Below are positions 38,154 to 50,072 of a stretch of DNA of 64,000 nucleotides, piece by piece. The DNA is from Neocallimastix lanati (nom. inval.). Its lineage: Eukaryota > Neocallimastigomycota > Neocallimastigomycetes > Neocallimastigales > Neocallimastigaceae. The notes under the pieces were generated by a model that saw only the letters and a program-made list of their open reading frames with translations, was not told the DNA's origin and searched no databases. Both the position numbers and the translations under genes were made by a program. Within the stretch, counting starts at the first letter, position 1. Each line of letters opens with the position of its first letter. The DNA lies in the NCBI GenBank assembly GCA_016946835.1, contig JACVTC010000065.1, forward strand, positions 314,501 to 378,500. Direction: 5' to 3'.

Positions 38154-39112
38154 TGTAAGAATCTATAATTATTTTTAAATAAAATAATTATATTTTCTTA
38201 TTTAAGTTATAATAATTATAACTTTATTTAATTATATTATATTTATTCATTTAAATATTATTAATAATTTATTTAATTCAATTTTAGATATTCATTAATT
38301 TAATATAACAAAATTTATTTAATTAATTATTATTTATACATTTATAAATAATTATTGTTTATTTAATTATACATTTAATAAAATTGTAAACAAACACATT
38401 ATGTATTCTATTATGTATTTAATAATGTATTCTGTATTTTATTGATTAATATTATTAATATGTTATTTTCCTTATTTATAAATTTATAATTTTATGATCG
38501 AAATACCTTTTATTATTTTATTCTTTTATTTTCGGTCAATTAGATTAGATTAGTGAATCGGTTAATTAGGGTTTTTCCCAATCACTTCTTAAAAGTAATT
38601 GGTTTTACCTAATTGATACGATGATCGATATGGATAGAATATCGTTCAAAATTTTTATCTAGGTTTTTCTCTCTAATCTTTTCCTAGATAAGAGATTTGT
38701 TAAGATTAGAAAACATTTTTTAATTTAACCTTATTTTTCAAAAAAATATAAATAAGGCTTTTGAGTTCTCTTTGAGAAATCAAGAGTTATTATTATAACG
38801 ATTATAATATAAAAATTATAATATAATAATAACAATATAAAAAATTTATATTTCTAATTTAATAAAGATAGTTTAATAATAAAATAAATTTTAAAATAAA
38901 AAATAAAATAAATAAAAAATTTTCCTCATAACGAATTGGTGTAACTTTTGGTATTTGTTTATTATAATCAAGTTATTATAAACTCTTCAATATTTACATA
39001 AGTATAAATTTTTTATTTTATTTTTCTCAATTTAATAATAATTTTCATAAAGTTATTATTAAGTTGAATTTAATAATTTAATTATTATTAATTTTATAAT
39101 TAAATTATTACA
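38154..39112 (+). mobile_element. LTR family C, copy 2 in tandem
   Basis: 959 bp, from TGTAAGAATCTAT to TAAATTATTACA, followed by CAATA. It begins directly after the CAAAA that ends copy 1, so the two LTRs share one 5-bp spacer with no internal region. The TATA box TATAAATAAGG is at about 38743, with the same downstream CTCTTTGAGAAATCAAGAG. Sequence between the blocks is well diverged from copy 1, so the copies are old. Confidence 0.75.
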
Positions 39113-40041
39113 CAATATGATTTATACCGGATATTCTTAATCTACAAAATTAAAATTTGTAGAAGTGAATAATAGTATAAATACTAAACTGAATAAGAAA
39201 AATTTAAGAAATTTAAAATAAATATGTTTTATTAGAAACACAAAATTGTTTTATTAAAAAGATTGTTTTATTTTAATATTAATCTTTATTTATTTAATTA
39301 TTAATTTTTATTTAAATTAATAAAAGAAAAATAATTATTAAACTAATAAAATAATAAAATTATTTATTATTTATAATAATTTATTTAAATTTTAATAATA
39401 AACATTTGATTATTAACAATTAGTAAACTAATAAAATATATAAAATAATTTATTGAAATTATTAATAATCATAATTTGATTATTAATAACTAATAGAATA
39501 TATAAAATAATTTATTGAAATTATTAATAATGAAGAATAATTTATAAGAAATATTTACATGCTTTTATATTTTTCAATGATTTTAAACTATTTACATTTA
39601 TAAACAATAAAATAAATAATTGTTATAAATATTTACAAATAAAGTATTAAAATAAACAAGTTTTAATTATAATTTGTTTATAAAAGTTGAGTTATAAAAT
39701 AAATAAAATATTAATTATTTTAAATAAAAGTAATTTAAAGATTATTCAGCTATTTAATTTTAATTTTGAAAAGTTTATAAGTTTGTTTATTTATTATTTA
39801 CAATTTATTAAAATTGTTTATTATTTTGTTTATTTATAATTTTATAAGAATATTAATTATTAATTTATTTTAGTTCTAATTAAAATTATTAATGATTAGA
39901 TTGTTATTATTTTTATTTAATTAATTTTTTTTTTTTAAAATGGTTTTCGTTTTTAGAATTAATTAGTTTTTGGGTTAAGTTAAATAAGAATTTATTATTT
40001 ATTATTTATTTTAATTTTATAATTTCATTATTTATCAAAAA
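39113..40041. other. Non-coding
   Basis: A/T-rich. It starts CAATATGATTTATACCGG after the tandem LTRs, which could be leader DNA of a lost element. Nothing else is recognised. Confidence 0.35.
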
Positions 40042-41644
40042 TGATACTGTAAAGAGTTTGGAAGAAACAGATTACAAATAACAAAATACACAAAAATTTA
40101 AAACACGTAAAAAAAAAATTCCTTTTTTAATAAATAATCTTTTATTAAATTTAAAAATAAATCTCTTCTCGTTATTAACTATTTGATAGTCAATAACTAA
40201 TTCATCGATTTAAATAATGAATTTTACATGTATTTATATTTTTTCATGATTACATTTTTATATATCAAACCTATTTAATATACATATATTACTATTTATT
40301 TATAAACAAAATATTTATTAATAAATTTTATTAAATAATAATTAACTAAAACTAAACAATAATTATTAAATAAACTTTCGACTTATTTACAATAATAATT
40401 AAATTCAATAAAAACTCATTTATTAGATATTTATTATTTAAATATTATTAATACTAATGTTTATATATTTACAATTCAAAACTATTTTTGTAAACTATTT
40501 AAACTAATTTTAACTATTTAAAACTATTCCGAAATTAATTTTAAAGTATTTTAAACTAACTAAACTAAATTAAATAGAATAACTATTTTAAATAAACTAA
40601 ACTAAATTAACTAACTTAAATAAATTATTTAAATTAAATTTGTTATTCAAAATTATTTAAATAATAATTTATCCGTTATGAAAAGTTTACATAAATTTAT
40701 TATTAATTTTCATATACGTAAACCATAAATTTATGTAATTTTATAACATTAATTAATTATGTAATAATTAATTATTAAAGATTTTATTAAATTTTTACAG
40801 ATACGCGCTGGGGTTGAAACACTAAGATATTCAAAACAAAAAAAATAAATATTAACACACAAAAATGAATTTGAAAACAAAAAAAAATTTAATTTTTAAA
40901 ATATTCTTTTATTTAAAATTAAAATTAAAATTATTTGTTCTCAGTATTAAAAAGAAAGAAATTATTCTTCTTTTTATACTTTTATTTTAATACATTTTAT
41001 TAATCATTAATATATTCTTTATAAAAAAAAAACTAATATTTTATTTTAATTTTTAACTATTATTTTAAATTATTTTAATAATAAATAATATTAATTAAAT
41101 TAAAATATAAAAATTAATTTAGAGATTGTATCACGAAGGGCATTCCGGGAGGTAGCTTCTTCTTGATATTGTTTTCAGAGAGAGAATTATACAGTATTGA
41201 TATTTTCTGTATTTTAGATCATTTTTATTATTGAAATTCTTCTGTATTTTAGTTCATTTTTATTTTTATAAAGATTTAATTTATTTTTGATTTTTTTTTA
41301 TTTTTATTTTTAGTTTATTTCAAAGATTTAGAAAATATTATACAGAAACTTATAATTCTGTATTTTATATCAAATATTTATTGAAATAGGTTTTTATTAT
41401 ACTTAATATAAAAATAAGAATTAGTAATGATTTAAATTATATATAATTTTTAATAAGAATATTTAGTAATAATTTTTATTATATTTAATATTAATAAAAG
41501 ATTTTTATTAGAATATTTAATAATTTTCATTATATTTGATATTAATAAAAGATTTTAATAAGAATATTTAATAATAATTTTTATTATATTATTATTAAGA
41601 GTATTTAATAGGAAATACAAGGTATCTAGTGACACCCCGTATCA
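40042..41644 (-). mobile_element. Solo LTR, family 1, split by a second LTR
   Basis: The left end TGATAC (40042-40047) is separated from the rest (40805-41644, GCGCTGGGGTTG...CACCCCGTATCA) by a nested LTR. AAAA flanks the whole on both sides (40038-40041 and 41645-41648). The core CACGAAGGGCATTCCGGG is at about 41131. The tandem array is short. Confidence 0.8.
40048..40799 (+). mobile_element. Solo LTR (family E) nested in the family-1 LTR
   Basis: 752 bp, from TGTAAAGAGTTTGG to AATTTTTACA, flanked by GATAC at 40043-40047 and 40800-40804. The insertion split the first bases of the family-1 LTR. Its start (about 60 bp, with GATTACAA) resembles the solo LTR at 15551-16255. Confidence 0.8.
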
Positions 41645-41653
41645 AAAATAATA

Positions 41654-42480
41654 TGATTCGGGTTTATTAGAAATATTTTATTTAATTATTTATTTTTTTA
41701 TTTTTTTCTGTCAACATTTTAGTTATTGAAAAACTTCGCTTATTTATACTTTTTGAAAAATAATAAATATGTAAAGCCTTTCTACATTTTATCATCATAT
41801 TTAAAAGAAAATAATTTACTATTACTAATTACTTCAAATTTTATATTAAATTAACTAATTCTTAATTATTTTATTTTAATAAATTTTGTTAATATAATTT
41901 TATATTATTTTTCATATACTAAAACTAAATTATTTAATATATACGAAAAGAAACAAACAAAATTTAAAAAGATTTTACAGAAAATAGTTATTTTAATCAA
42001 GAATATTAATATAATATTCTTATATTTTATATAAAATAAATTTAAAAACTATAATATATTTAATATTTATTATTAATCAATTAAGATTTGATTTTATTTG
42101 TGGGGAATAAAAATATTAAATAATCAATTTTAAAATAAAATAAAATACTAAAAAGAATACAATTTTAATATTGATACAATATAATAATAATATAATTATA
42201 TATTTGAAAATAAAAATAAAATATTAATATTGATAATAAACACTTTAATAAAATAATCAAATTTAAGGTTATATTATAGATATTGATATTAATAATAAAA
42301 ATATAGAATTATTAATAATAATAATTTAGTAACTTTTAATAAAAATATAAAAAATTATATTTATAAAATATTTTAGAATAGAAAATATAGTAAAGTAATA
42401 TTAAGTAAATAATAATATAATGGATTCTAAAGTATGTTGAAATTCTAATTAATAATCCATTATATTTTCGTTCTTTACCA
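41654..42480 (+). mobile_element. LTR-like repeat unit F, copy 2
   Basis: Matches 12670-13501 closely over its full length, from TGATTCGGGTTTATTAG to TTCTTTACCA, with the terminal hairpin at 42405-42478. AAAA follows, then family 2. The left side lies 9 bp from the end of a family-1 LTR. Non-coding. Confidence 0.6.
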
Positions 42481-42484
42481 AAAA

Positions 42485-42951
42485 TGGTACGTGATATTTA
42501 TAAAACATCAATATCAATATTTATTTTATTTTATATGGACTTTAACAGTAGGGAATAATTGACAAAATAATATATTCTATTTTTATATAGAATAATACAA
42601 ACAATAATAATATTCACACTTTAATATTTAGTTTATTTATTATATTTATTTATTATCATACATCAATAAAAATACATCATTAATAAATATTTGTTAACTA
42701 GTTAAAATATAATTAATTACTAAAATCTCTTATGTTATTAAACTAAATATAAAACTACACTAAACTATACTAATAAACATGTTTATAGGTTAAATTTTTA
42801 ATAAAACTAAATTAATATTAATAAAAGAACCATTCTTTAAACTATTATTATTTACTTACTATATATATTATTACTAAATTATTATTAACCAATAAGATTT
42901 CATCAAATAATTCCTAAGTTTCACTAAATTATGGTATTTATGGTAGTATCA
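42485..42951 (+). mobile_element. LTR family 2 copy truncating a gypsy integrase
   Basis: 467 bp, TGGTACGTGATATTT to GGTAGTATCA, with internal deletions relative to 13506-14024. AAAA lies on the left (42481-42484) but not on the right. Immediately right of it gypsy integrase coding begins (GQVER, minus strand), so this insertion or a later deletion removed the integrase C-terminus. Confidence 0.75.
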
Positions 42952-43840
42952 TATCACATCTTTCAACTTGTCCGACGGTTTCATGATGATTTGTGGTAGC
43001 TATATTATTTTTAATTTTTAATAAATGCATAAATTCATTCCAAAGAGCACTTGTAAATTATGATCCTCTATCTGTGTAAATATCTTGAGGTAAACCATGT
43101 AGTTTAAAGATATTATCCATAAAAGCCTTAGCAGTTTGTTTTGCATCAGGTATTTGTTTAATGGGAATTAAGTGGATCATTTTAGAAAAACGATCTACAA
43201 CTACCATTATTACTGTATATCCTTTAGAATCGGGAAGACCACATAGAAAGTCGATTTCAATAGATTTCCAAGGTTTTTCTAGAGTATCCAAAGGTTGTAG
43301 AAGACCATATTTTCTGTGACTATTTATTTTGTTTCTTGCACAGGACTGACAAGAGTTTACATATTTGGTTACATCTTCTTTTATTTTAGGCCATCAAAAG
43401 TTTCTTGTTATTAACTCTAAGGTTCTTTTAATTCCTAAATGACCGGCAGCTGGCTTTTCATGATACTTAGTTAATATTTCTAGTCGGAGAACTTCAGGAA
43501 TATAGACTAGATTATTATAAAATATTAAATTGTCCTTTAATTTAAACTTTTCCATTTTTCTGAAGAGCTTATAAGACATATCATTTTTTACATTTTGAGG
43601 ACTAAAGTAAAGTCGAATATCCTCAGCTGTAGCGTCAGACTTGGTAGCATCAATAATTCTTTCTAAAAGGTCACTAACAATGCTAACAAAACATGGAATT
43701 TCTTTAACATTATTAATGTCTAAAATATTTTCAGGTTTTTCTTCAGTGTTGTTTTTAATATAGTCAGGTCTTCTAGATAGACTGTCAGGTTTGCCGTTTT
43801 TGTTTCCCTGCCTATACTTTTTATAAAATTATATTCTTGG
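42952..43840 (-). pseudogene. Ty3/gypsy integrase, truncated, with stops
   Basis: One frame with TGA 43394 and TAA 43058. The zinc site is HEKPAAGHLGIKRTLELI..CQSCARNK. The core has IEIDFLCGLPDSKG (first Asp) and YTDRGS-stop-FTS (second Asp), and the last coding residues, NHHETVGQVER, hold the catalytic Glu. It is cut at 42951 by the family-2 LTR, so the C-terminal domain is gone. NF-TGA-WPKI fits TGG to TGA, and RGS-TAA-FTS fits CAA to TAA. Confidence 0.8.
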
Positions 43841-45400
43841 AAGAAAAGGTACCATCTGTGTTGTCTTTGATTTGCAACCTTTCCTCCTAATGTATATATT
43901 AAGTTCCTATGATCCGTATAAACAGTAATTTGGTATTTAGCACCAAGGAGTAGATGTCTCCAAGCAATAAAAGCATCCCTTATAGCGAGTAATTCTTTAT
44001 CAGTTATTTTATAATTTATTTCGGCGTTTAGTAAACTTCTAGAATAATATGCTACTGGATGTAAATTATTATCTTTATCCCTTTGAGATAGAACAGCACC
44101 AATAGCATAATTACTTGCATCACATTCTACTATAAAAGTTTTTGTAATATCAGGATGAAGTAGAATTGGAGAAGTAATTAATCTTTTCTTTAATTCTTTA
44201 AAAGCATTTTCACATTCATTTGTCCATAAAAATTTAATATTTTTCCTTGTTAAATTATGTAAGGGTTTTGCAATTTTTGCAAAATCTTTAACAAATCTTC
44301 TATAATAATTACATAGGCCAATAAATCTTTGAACATCTTTTAAATTTTCTGGTCTTGGCCACTCCTCTATTAATTTAATTTTCTTTGGATCAGTAGATAC
44401 ACCATCACCAGATAAAATATAACCTAAAAATTCAACTTTGTTCTGGTCAAATTCACATTTTTCTAATTTTGCATATAAATTATTATTAATTAAAGTTTGA
44501 AGGACGTTTCTGACTTGATTATGATGTTCCTCCAAATCTTTGGAATAAATTAAAATATCATCTAAATATAAGATTACTCATTTTTCCAAGTATGGTCTAA
44601 GAATAGAATTAATAAATGATTGAAAAGTGGCAGGCGCATTTTTTAATCCAAACGGCATAACTAAATATTCGTAATGACTATATTTAGTTCTAAACTCAGT
44701 TTTATATTCGTCACCCTCTTTTATTCTTATTAAATTATAAGCTGAACGTAAATCCAATTTCATAAAGTATTTTTCTCCCTTTACTTTTTCTATTATATCT
44801 GTCATTAGAGGGAGAGGATATGAATTTCTTATAGTTACTGCATTTAATTTTTTATACTCCACACATAACCGAAGGGAACCATCTTTTTTCTTTTGGAAAA
44901 GGACAGAATATCCAGCAGGTGATTCAGATGGTCTAATAAATCCTTTTTCTAGATTTTCTTTTATATAATCCTTAAGAACTTCTGATTCTTCTTCAGTTAA
45001 TGGATAAATCTGGCCGTAATGAACTGTAGCGTCTTTTTCTAAAACAATCTTACAGTCGGTTAAACGGTGAGGAGGTAATTTATCTGCCTCTTTTTTGCTA
45101 AATACGATTGCTAAATCTTGATATTGATGAGGAATTTCTTCTATTTTTGGTTCCTCATTTTCAATTTCAACTTTATCTTTCGCTGAAAGGAAACAATATA
45201 TTAAAAAATTATAACTATATTCTTTTTTATTGTTATTCAAATCTTGATGATTTTTGTTAAATTTTTTGGAAGAAAATTTACTTTTAGATTTATTTAAATA
45301 TTTTACATATACATAAATTTTAGAATTTTTATTAATAGAATTTTTATATTTATTAAACTTTGGTTTTTTTGAAAATTTTGAAAAATTTTTTAAATTAAAT
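43720..45400 (-). pseudogene. Ty3/gypsy RT and RNase H
   Basis: Full RT in one frame broken by TGA at 44578: LPPHRLTDCKI, FIRPSESPAGYSVLFQKKKDGSLR, motif [33 protein letters not shown], then after the TGA ILYLDDILIYS. The thumb (GLCNYYRRFVKDFAKIA) and RNase H (ECDASNYAIGAVLSQ, ITDKELLAIRD, YTDHRNLIY) follow to about 43840, where a one-base frameshift moves KYRQGNKNGKPDSLSRRPD into the next frame. This is the most complete RT in the window and a reference for the deleted chromovirus RT. The frame runs up to about 45400, a Lys/Asn-rich linker entered by a further frame change. Confidence 0.85.
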
Positions 45401-46100
45401 TTTTTGGAGAATTTTTTGAAAAATTTTTTGATCGATTTTTTGAAAAATTTTTATAATAAAATTTATTCTTTATTTTTCTTTTAAAAAATTTATTTTTGAA
45501 AATTTTTCTTTTTAATGAGTTTAAATAAAAATTATTTCCCTTATTTTTTATAGATTTATTTTTATGACTATTTAAAGAATTATAATTTAAATAAGAATAT
45601 AATGTATTATCTTTATAATTATAATGTATTTTGAATTTCCTTATAAACTGATTACCAAAAAGTAAATCAGTAGGAATACAATTTGAAATTAAGAATTTTT
45701 CTTTAAAATCTTGGAAATAAAATTTATTATTTTTAAAAAATTTAATTTGGAAATTCAGCCAAACGAATTGATATAATTTTGTAGTTCTTCCTGAAATATC
45801 TTTGACTAAGATTTTATTTTTTGTTTTTTGAATATTTAATTTTAATTTATTTACTAATTTTTCCGTAATAAAATTACAAAAGGATCCTGAATCTAACATA
45901 GATTCAGAAGTTAATTTTTGAATTTTTTCATTTTTAATTGAAAAATTATTTAAGAATTTAATAGGAATATAAGATTTGAATAAAAGGAATGTAGATGGGA
46001 GATTTGATTCATTGATTGAATCAAGTGTAGGAAAATTATAATAAATTGTTTTTAAATTTTTTGATGTTCTGGACTCCTTTTGAAGTCCATCAATTAGTTT
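45390..46100 (-). pseudogene. Ty3/gypsy retropepsin, entered by -1 frameshift
   Basis: The frame is open from the slippery site (46097-46103) through SESMLDSGSFCNFITEKLVNKL, the retropepsin active site at about 45890, to a stop at 45390. It then leaves the RT frame in a Lys/Asn/Phe-rich stretch (KNFSKNSPKNL), where one indel in a poly(A/T) run explains the break. CIPTDLLFGNQFIRKF is the protease C-terminal part. No ATG is needed, because translation should arrive from gag. Confidence 0.75.
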
Positions 46101-46103
46101 TTT
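46070..46103 (-). promoter_or_regulatory. Programmed -1 frameshift signal (A AAA AAC plus stem-loop)
   Basis: Gag ends AAC AAA AAA AAC TAA. The heptamer A AAA AAC (46097-46103) is in the correct phase and directly precedes the gag stop. After a 7-nt spacer (TAATTGA) comes a perfect 6-bp stem TGGACT/AGTCCA (46084-46089 and 46070-46075) with an 8-nt loop. The -1 frame is open into the protease. This matches the classical retroviral design. Function is inferred. Confidence 0.75.
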
Positions 46104-47167
46104 TTGTTATTATTTTGATTATTATTATTGTTATTATTATTAAAATATTTATTGCTAGATTTATTTTTTGTATAATAATAATTATTATTATTATTATTCT
46201 TGCTATTGTTTACATGTGGGCTTGAATGTTTCTTTCTTAAATTTTTATTACCAATATTATTTCTTAATTGGTCATTACTTTTAATGTTATTTTCAAATAA
46301 GATGCACTTAGTATAAATATCACCAAGCTTTGTAGGGAATTCTTCCATTTTATCTATTTCTTCTTGGAACTTTGGGTGAAGTCCATTATAGAAAAATAAG
46401 ACTAAAGCTTCTTCATCCCAAGACAGACCAGTAGTTAACGTTCTAAACTTTTCTATATAATCATTTATTTTTCCATACGAATGTTTTAATTTTACTAACT
46501 GGATTTTAGCCAATTTTTTACTTGCAACATTCGTAAAAGTTTTCTTTATATCACTTAATAATTTCTTTAGTGTTCCTGGATGATTGTTCTCGTTATAGGT
46601 AGCAATATACCAATTTCTTGCACCGTCTCTCAAACGAGATTTGACAAAGTTTATTTTTACTTCTTCTGGTAATCCTAAGTTGGGATAAGTTGAGAAAGTA
46701 TCTTCACATAATTGATAAAATAAATCTGTGTCATTAGTGTTTCCCGAAAAGAATCCAGGTTCAGGTACTTGTTGTAAGTTATTAGAATAACTATTTTTCA
46801 TGATAACATCATTGTCTGCATCACGTCTTGTAGAAATAGATGCGTTATCATCTTGATTTTGTAGTACAGTTTGGCTGGAAGAGGGTTCATTGTTGGTACC
46901 AATTTTTATATCTAATTTTTCATTGAATATTTTAGTTAAATTAGAAAGTTGATTAATAATATTTTTATTATCTCTATTAAGTGTATAGAGTTTTTTCTGT
47001 AAGTCTTGATTATATTTATTAAAATCTTCTTTTAATAAAAAACTATCATTAACAGAAGAAGCTAATTCTGATACGGTAACTTGGGTGTCAGACCTTAATT
47101 TATTAACTTCTGACATTGGGGCAATGTCAGGTATTGAACTAGCCCAGATGTTCGTATAGTAAGACAT
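46094..47167 (-). CDS. Ty3/gypsy Gag
   Basis: 357-aa intact frame, ATG 47167 (MSYYTNIWASSIPDIAP). Residues 20-90 look helical, possibly a coiled coil. About 135-290 is the Ty3/gypsy capsid (EPGFFSGNTNDTDLFYQLCEDTF, RLRDGARNWYI, YIEKFRTLTTGLSWDEEALVLFFYNGL). The C-terminus is basic and Asn-rich (HSSPHVNNSKNNNN) and has no CCHC zinc knuckle, unlike most gypsy Gags, so RNA binding probably relies on Lys/Asn residues. The frame ends at the -1 shift signal. This is the only undamaged gene of this element. Confidence 0.85.
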   Translation of the reverse strand: MSYYTNIWASSIPDIAPMSEVNKLRSDTQVTVSELASSVNDSFLLKEDFNKYNQDLQKKLYTLNRDNKNIINQLSNLTKIFNEKLDIKIGTNNEPSSSQTVLQNQDDNASISTRRDADNDVIMKNSYSNNLQQVPEPGFFSGNTNDTDLFYQLCEDTFSTYPNLGLPEEVKINFVKSRLRDGARNWYIATYNENNHPGTLKKLLSDIKKTFTNVASKKLAKIQLVKLKHSYGKINDYIEKFRTLTTGLSWDEEALVLFFYNGLHPKFQEEIDKMEEFPTKLGDIYTKCILFENNIKSNDQLRNNIGNKNLRKKHSSPHVNNSKNNNNNNYYYTKNKSSNKYFNNNNNNNNQNNNKKN

Positions 47168-48638
47168 ATCAAGGTAGCAACTAAGACTAGGGTAAGGTTA
47201 TTGTTAAGATTTTAATATAATTTATAGTTTAAATTTAAATAAAATAATATGTTTTATTAAAAATATTCACTAAGTCGATATGTCTATATAGTAATATACT
47301 ATATAGATATATAATAATAATAATAAATATTTAAATGTTTAGTTTAATAAAAATTTATTTATAATAAACTTTGATAATTAGAATTATCAAATTAATTTGA
47401 TTTTAAATTTATTGATTTTATTTAATAATAAAATATCTATAATATATTACTACTAAGGTAATTTTACAATAACCTTACAAAGAACATAAAAGAGAGATTT
47501 TTACATCTTTCTTTTATATTTTTTAAGTTACATAATAATAATATTTAATTATAAGATATTAATAATATAGTAATATAAATAATAATAAAATATAAGGATA
47601 AATTTAATTATATAATTAATTTGAATAATTGAATTTAATATAGATATGTTGTAAACATATATAAAAACATAATATAAATAAAATACACGTGACGTCAAAT
47701 GTATCATTGAAATTAATTATTAATATAAACCTTATTTATTAATATTCTCAGAATTATTAGGCCTAAGATAACCCTTTAAATATTAAACAAGAATTTATAT
47801 TAATTATTAATTATTTAAATATATATATTATTTATAATTAAATAAATAATATTTTTAATTATTGAAATGTAAATAACTGAAATTGAAATTTCAATTCAGT
47901 TATTATTTCAACAAATATTGTTAAGATAATAACTGAATTTCCATTTGATTCAATTTCAATTTCAATTTCAATAATTCAGTTATTTGAATTTCAATATTAA
48001 TAATTAATAATATAATAATTATTATTAAAATATTTAGGAAATAGTCTAGGCTATCTTGACTAAATATTATTATCATATTGAAATTAATATATATTAAATA
48101 ATGTAAACACGTGATTGTCATATTAAATTAATTTCTATATTAATTTATTAAAATCTTTACATATTTTAATTATAAAATATAATATTTAGCTATATTAGAT
48201 TCTTATATTTTATTTATATTAAATATTTATATTATTATCTTAGTTTATATTATCAAACTTATATTAATACTATTACATATTCGTATTAATAATTAATATT
48301 TTGATAATTAATTATTTTATATAAATACATGTTTAAATCTTTTTTTTTCCTTTGTAGGATTATTGTAATTTAAATTAGAGTAATAATTATATAAAATAAT
48401 AATGTAATAAAATATTATCAAGATTAAATAAAATTTATATTTAAATAAAAAACTTAAATATAAAATTTACTAATAACAATATGTTTTAAATAAGAGTAAA
48501 TCTAAGTTATAAATTAATAAATTACTATAATTTGGCATCTTGACCTAATCGATAAGACCAAATTATCTAAAAACTTTGACAAATATTAATAATCTAGTTA
48601 TAGTTAGTATATTATAAATAGATTATTACACAAAGAAT
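47168..48638. other. Non-coding, leader and probable LTR of the preceding gypsy element
   Basis: A/T-rich. It should hold the 5' LTR of the minus-strand gypsy element. Segments with CTTTGTAAGGTTAT-type sequence at 47460-47490 and 48345-48370 recur near 51100-51130, so diverged LTR copies are likely, but ends cannot be fixed. The small ORF at 47921-48121 is repeats of A/T sequence and not a gene. Confidence 0.4.
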
Positions 48639-50072
48639 TGATACGGGCTGGGGTTGAAACACTAAGATATTCAAAACAAAAAAAAATAAATATTAACACA
48701 TAACTATAAAAATAAATTTGGAAGCAAGAAAAAAAATTAAATTTTAAAATATTCTTTATTTAAATTTAAAATTAAAATTATTTGTTCCCAGTATTAAAAA
48801 GAAAGAAATTTATTTTTCTTTTTATACTTTTATTTTAATATATTTTATTTATTATTAATATATTCTTTATAAAAAAAACTATTATAACTATTTTATTTTA
48901 ATTTTTAACTATTATTTTAAATTATTTTTTAAAAAAAAAAAAATAACATTTATTAAATTAAAATATAAAAAATTAATTTAGAGATTGTATCACGAAGGGC
49001 ATTCCGGGCGGTAGCTTCTTCTTGATATTGTTTTTCAGAGAGAGAATTATACAGAATTGATATTTTCTGTATTTTAGATCATTTTTTATTATTGAAATTC
49101 TGTATTTTAGTTCATTTTTATTTTTAATAAAGATTTAATTTATTTTTGATTTTTGATTTATTTTTAGTTTATTTCAAAGGTTTAGAAAATATTATACAGA
49201 AACTTATAATTCTGTATTTTATATCAAATATTTATTGAAATAGGTTTTTATTATTCTTAATATAAAAATAAGAATTAATAATGATTTAAATATTATATAA
49301 TTTTTAATAAGAATATTTAATAATAATTTTTATTATATTTAATATTAATAAAAGATTTTAATAAGAATATTTAATAATAATTTTTATTATATTTAATATT
49401 AATAAAAGATTTTTATTAGAATATTTAATAATATTTATTATATTTGATATTAATAAAAGATTTTTATTAGAATATTTAATAATAATTTTTATTATATTTG
49501 ATATTAATAAAAGATTTTTATTAGAATATTTAATAATTTTTATTATATTTGATATTAATAAAAGATTTTAATAAGAATATTTAATAATAATTTTTATTAT
49601 AAAAGATTTTAATAAGAATATTTAATAATAATTTTTATTATATTTAATATTAATAAAAGATTTTTATTAGAATATTTAATAATTTTTATTATATTTGATA
49701 TTAATAAAAGATTTTTATTAGAATATTTAATAATAATTTTTATTATATTTGATATTAATAAAAGAAATTTATAAGAATATTTAATAATAATTTTTATTAT
49801 ATTTAATATTAATAAAAGAATTTTATAAGAATATTTAATAATAATTTTTATTATATTTAATATTAATAAAAGAAATTTATAAGAATATTTAATAATAATT
49901 TTTATTATATTTAATATTAATAAAAGAAATTTATAAGAATATTTAATAATAATTTTTATTATATTTGATATTAATAAAAGATTTTAATAAGAATATTTAA
50001 TAATAATTTTATTTTATTATTATTAAGAGTATTTAATAGGAAATACAAGGTATTTAGTGACACCCCGTATCA
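48639..50072 (-). mobile_element. Solo LTR, family 1
   Basis: 1434 bp, TGATACGGGCTGGGG to CACCCCGTATCA, with the conserved core CACGAAGGGCATTCCGGG at about 49000. A tandem array of units of about 54 bp fills 49300-50020. No 4-bp duplication is visible (GAAT left, ACAG right). Beyond it, after ACAG, another TGATACG follows. Confidence 0.85.

Noticed and set aside
43394-44580. TGA as a tryptophan codon (alternative genetic code)
   Set aside because: TGA 43394 falls at an expected Trp, and 44578 could too, but the intact ORFs in the window use TGG for Trp, TGA also falls at an Arg-like site (8263), and TAA/TAG stops accompany it. Simple G-to-A decay is enough.
47921-48121. 66-aa ORF between elements
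   Set aside because: Low-complexity Ile-rich translation of A/T repeats (AATTTCAATTTCAATT); no family resemblance.
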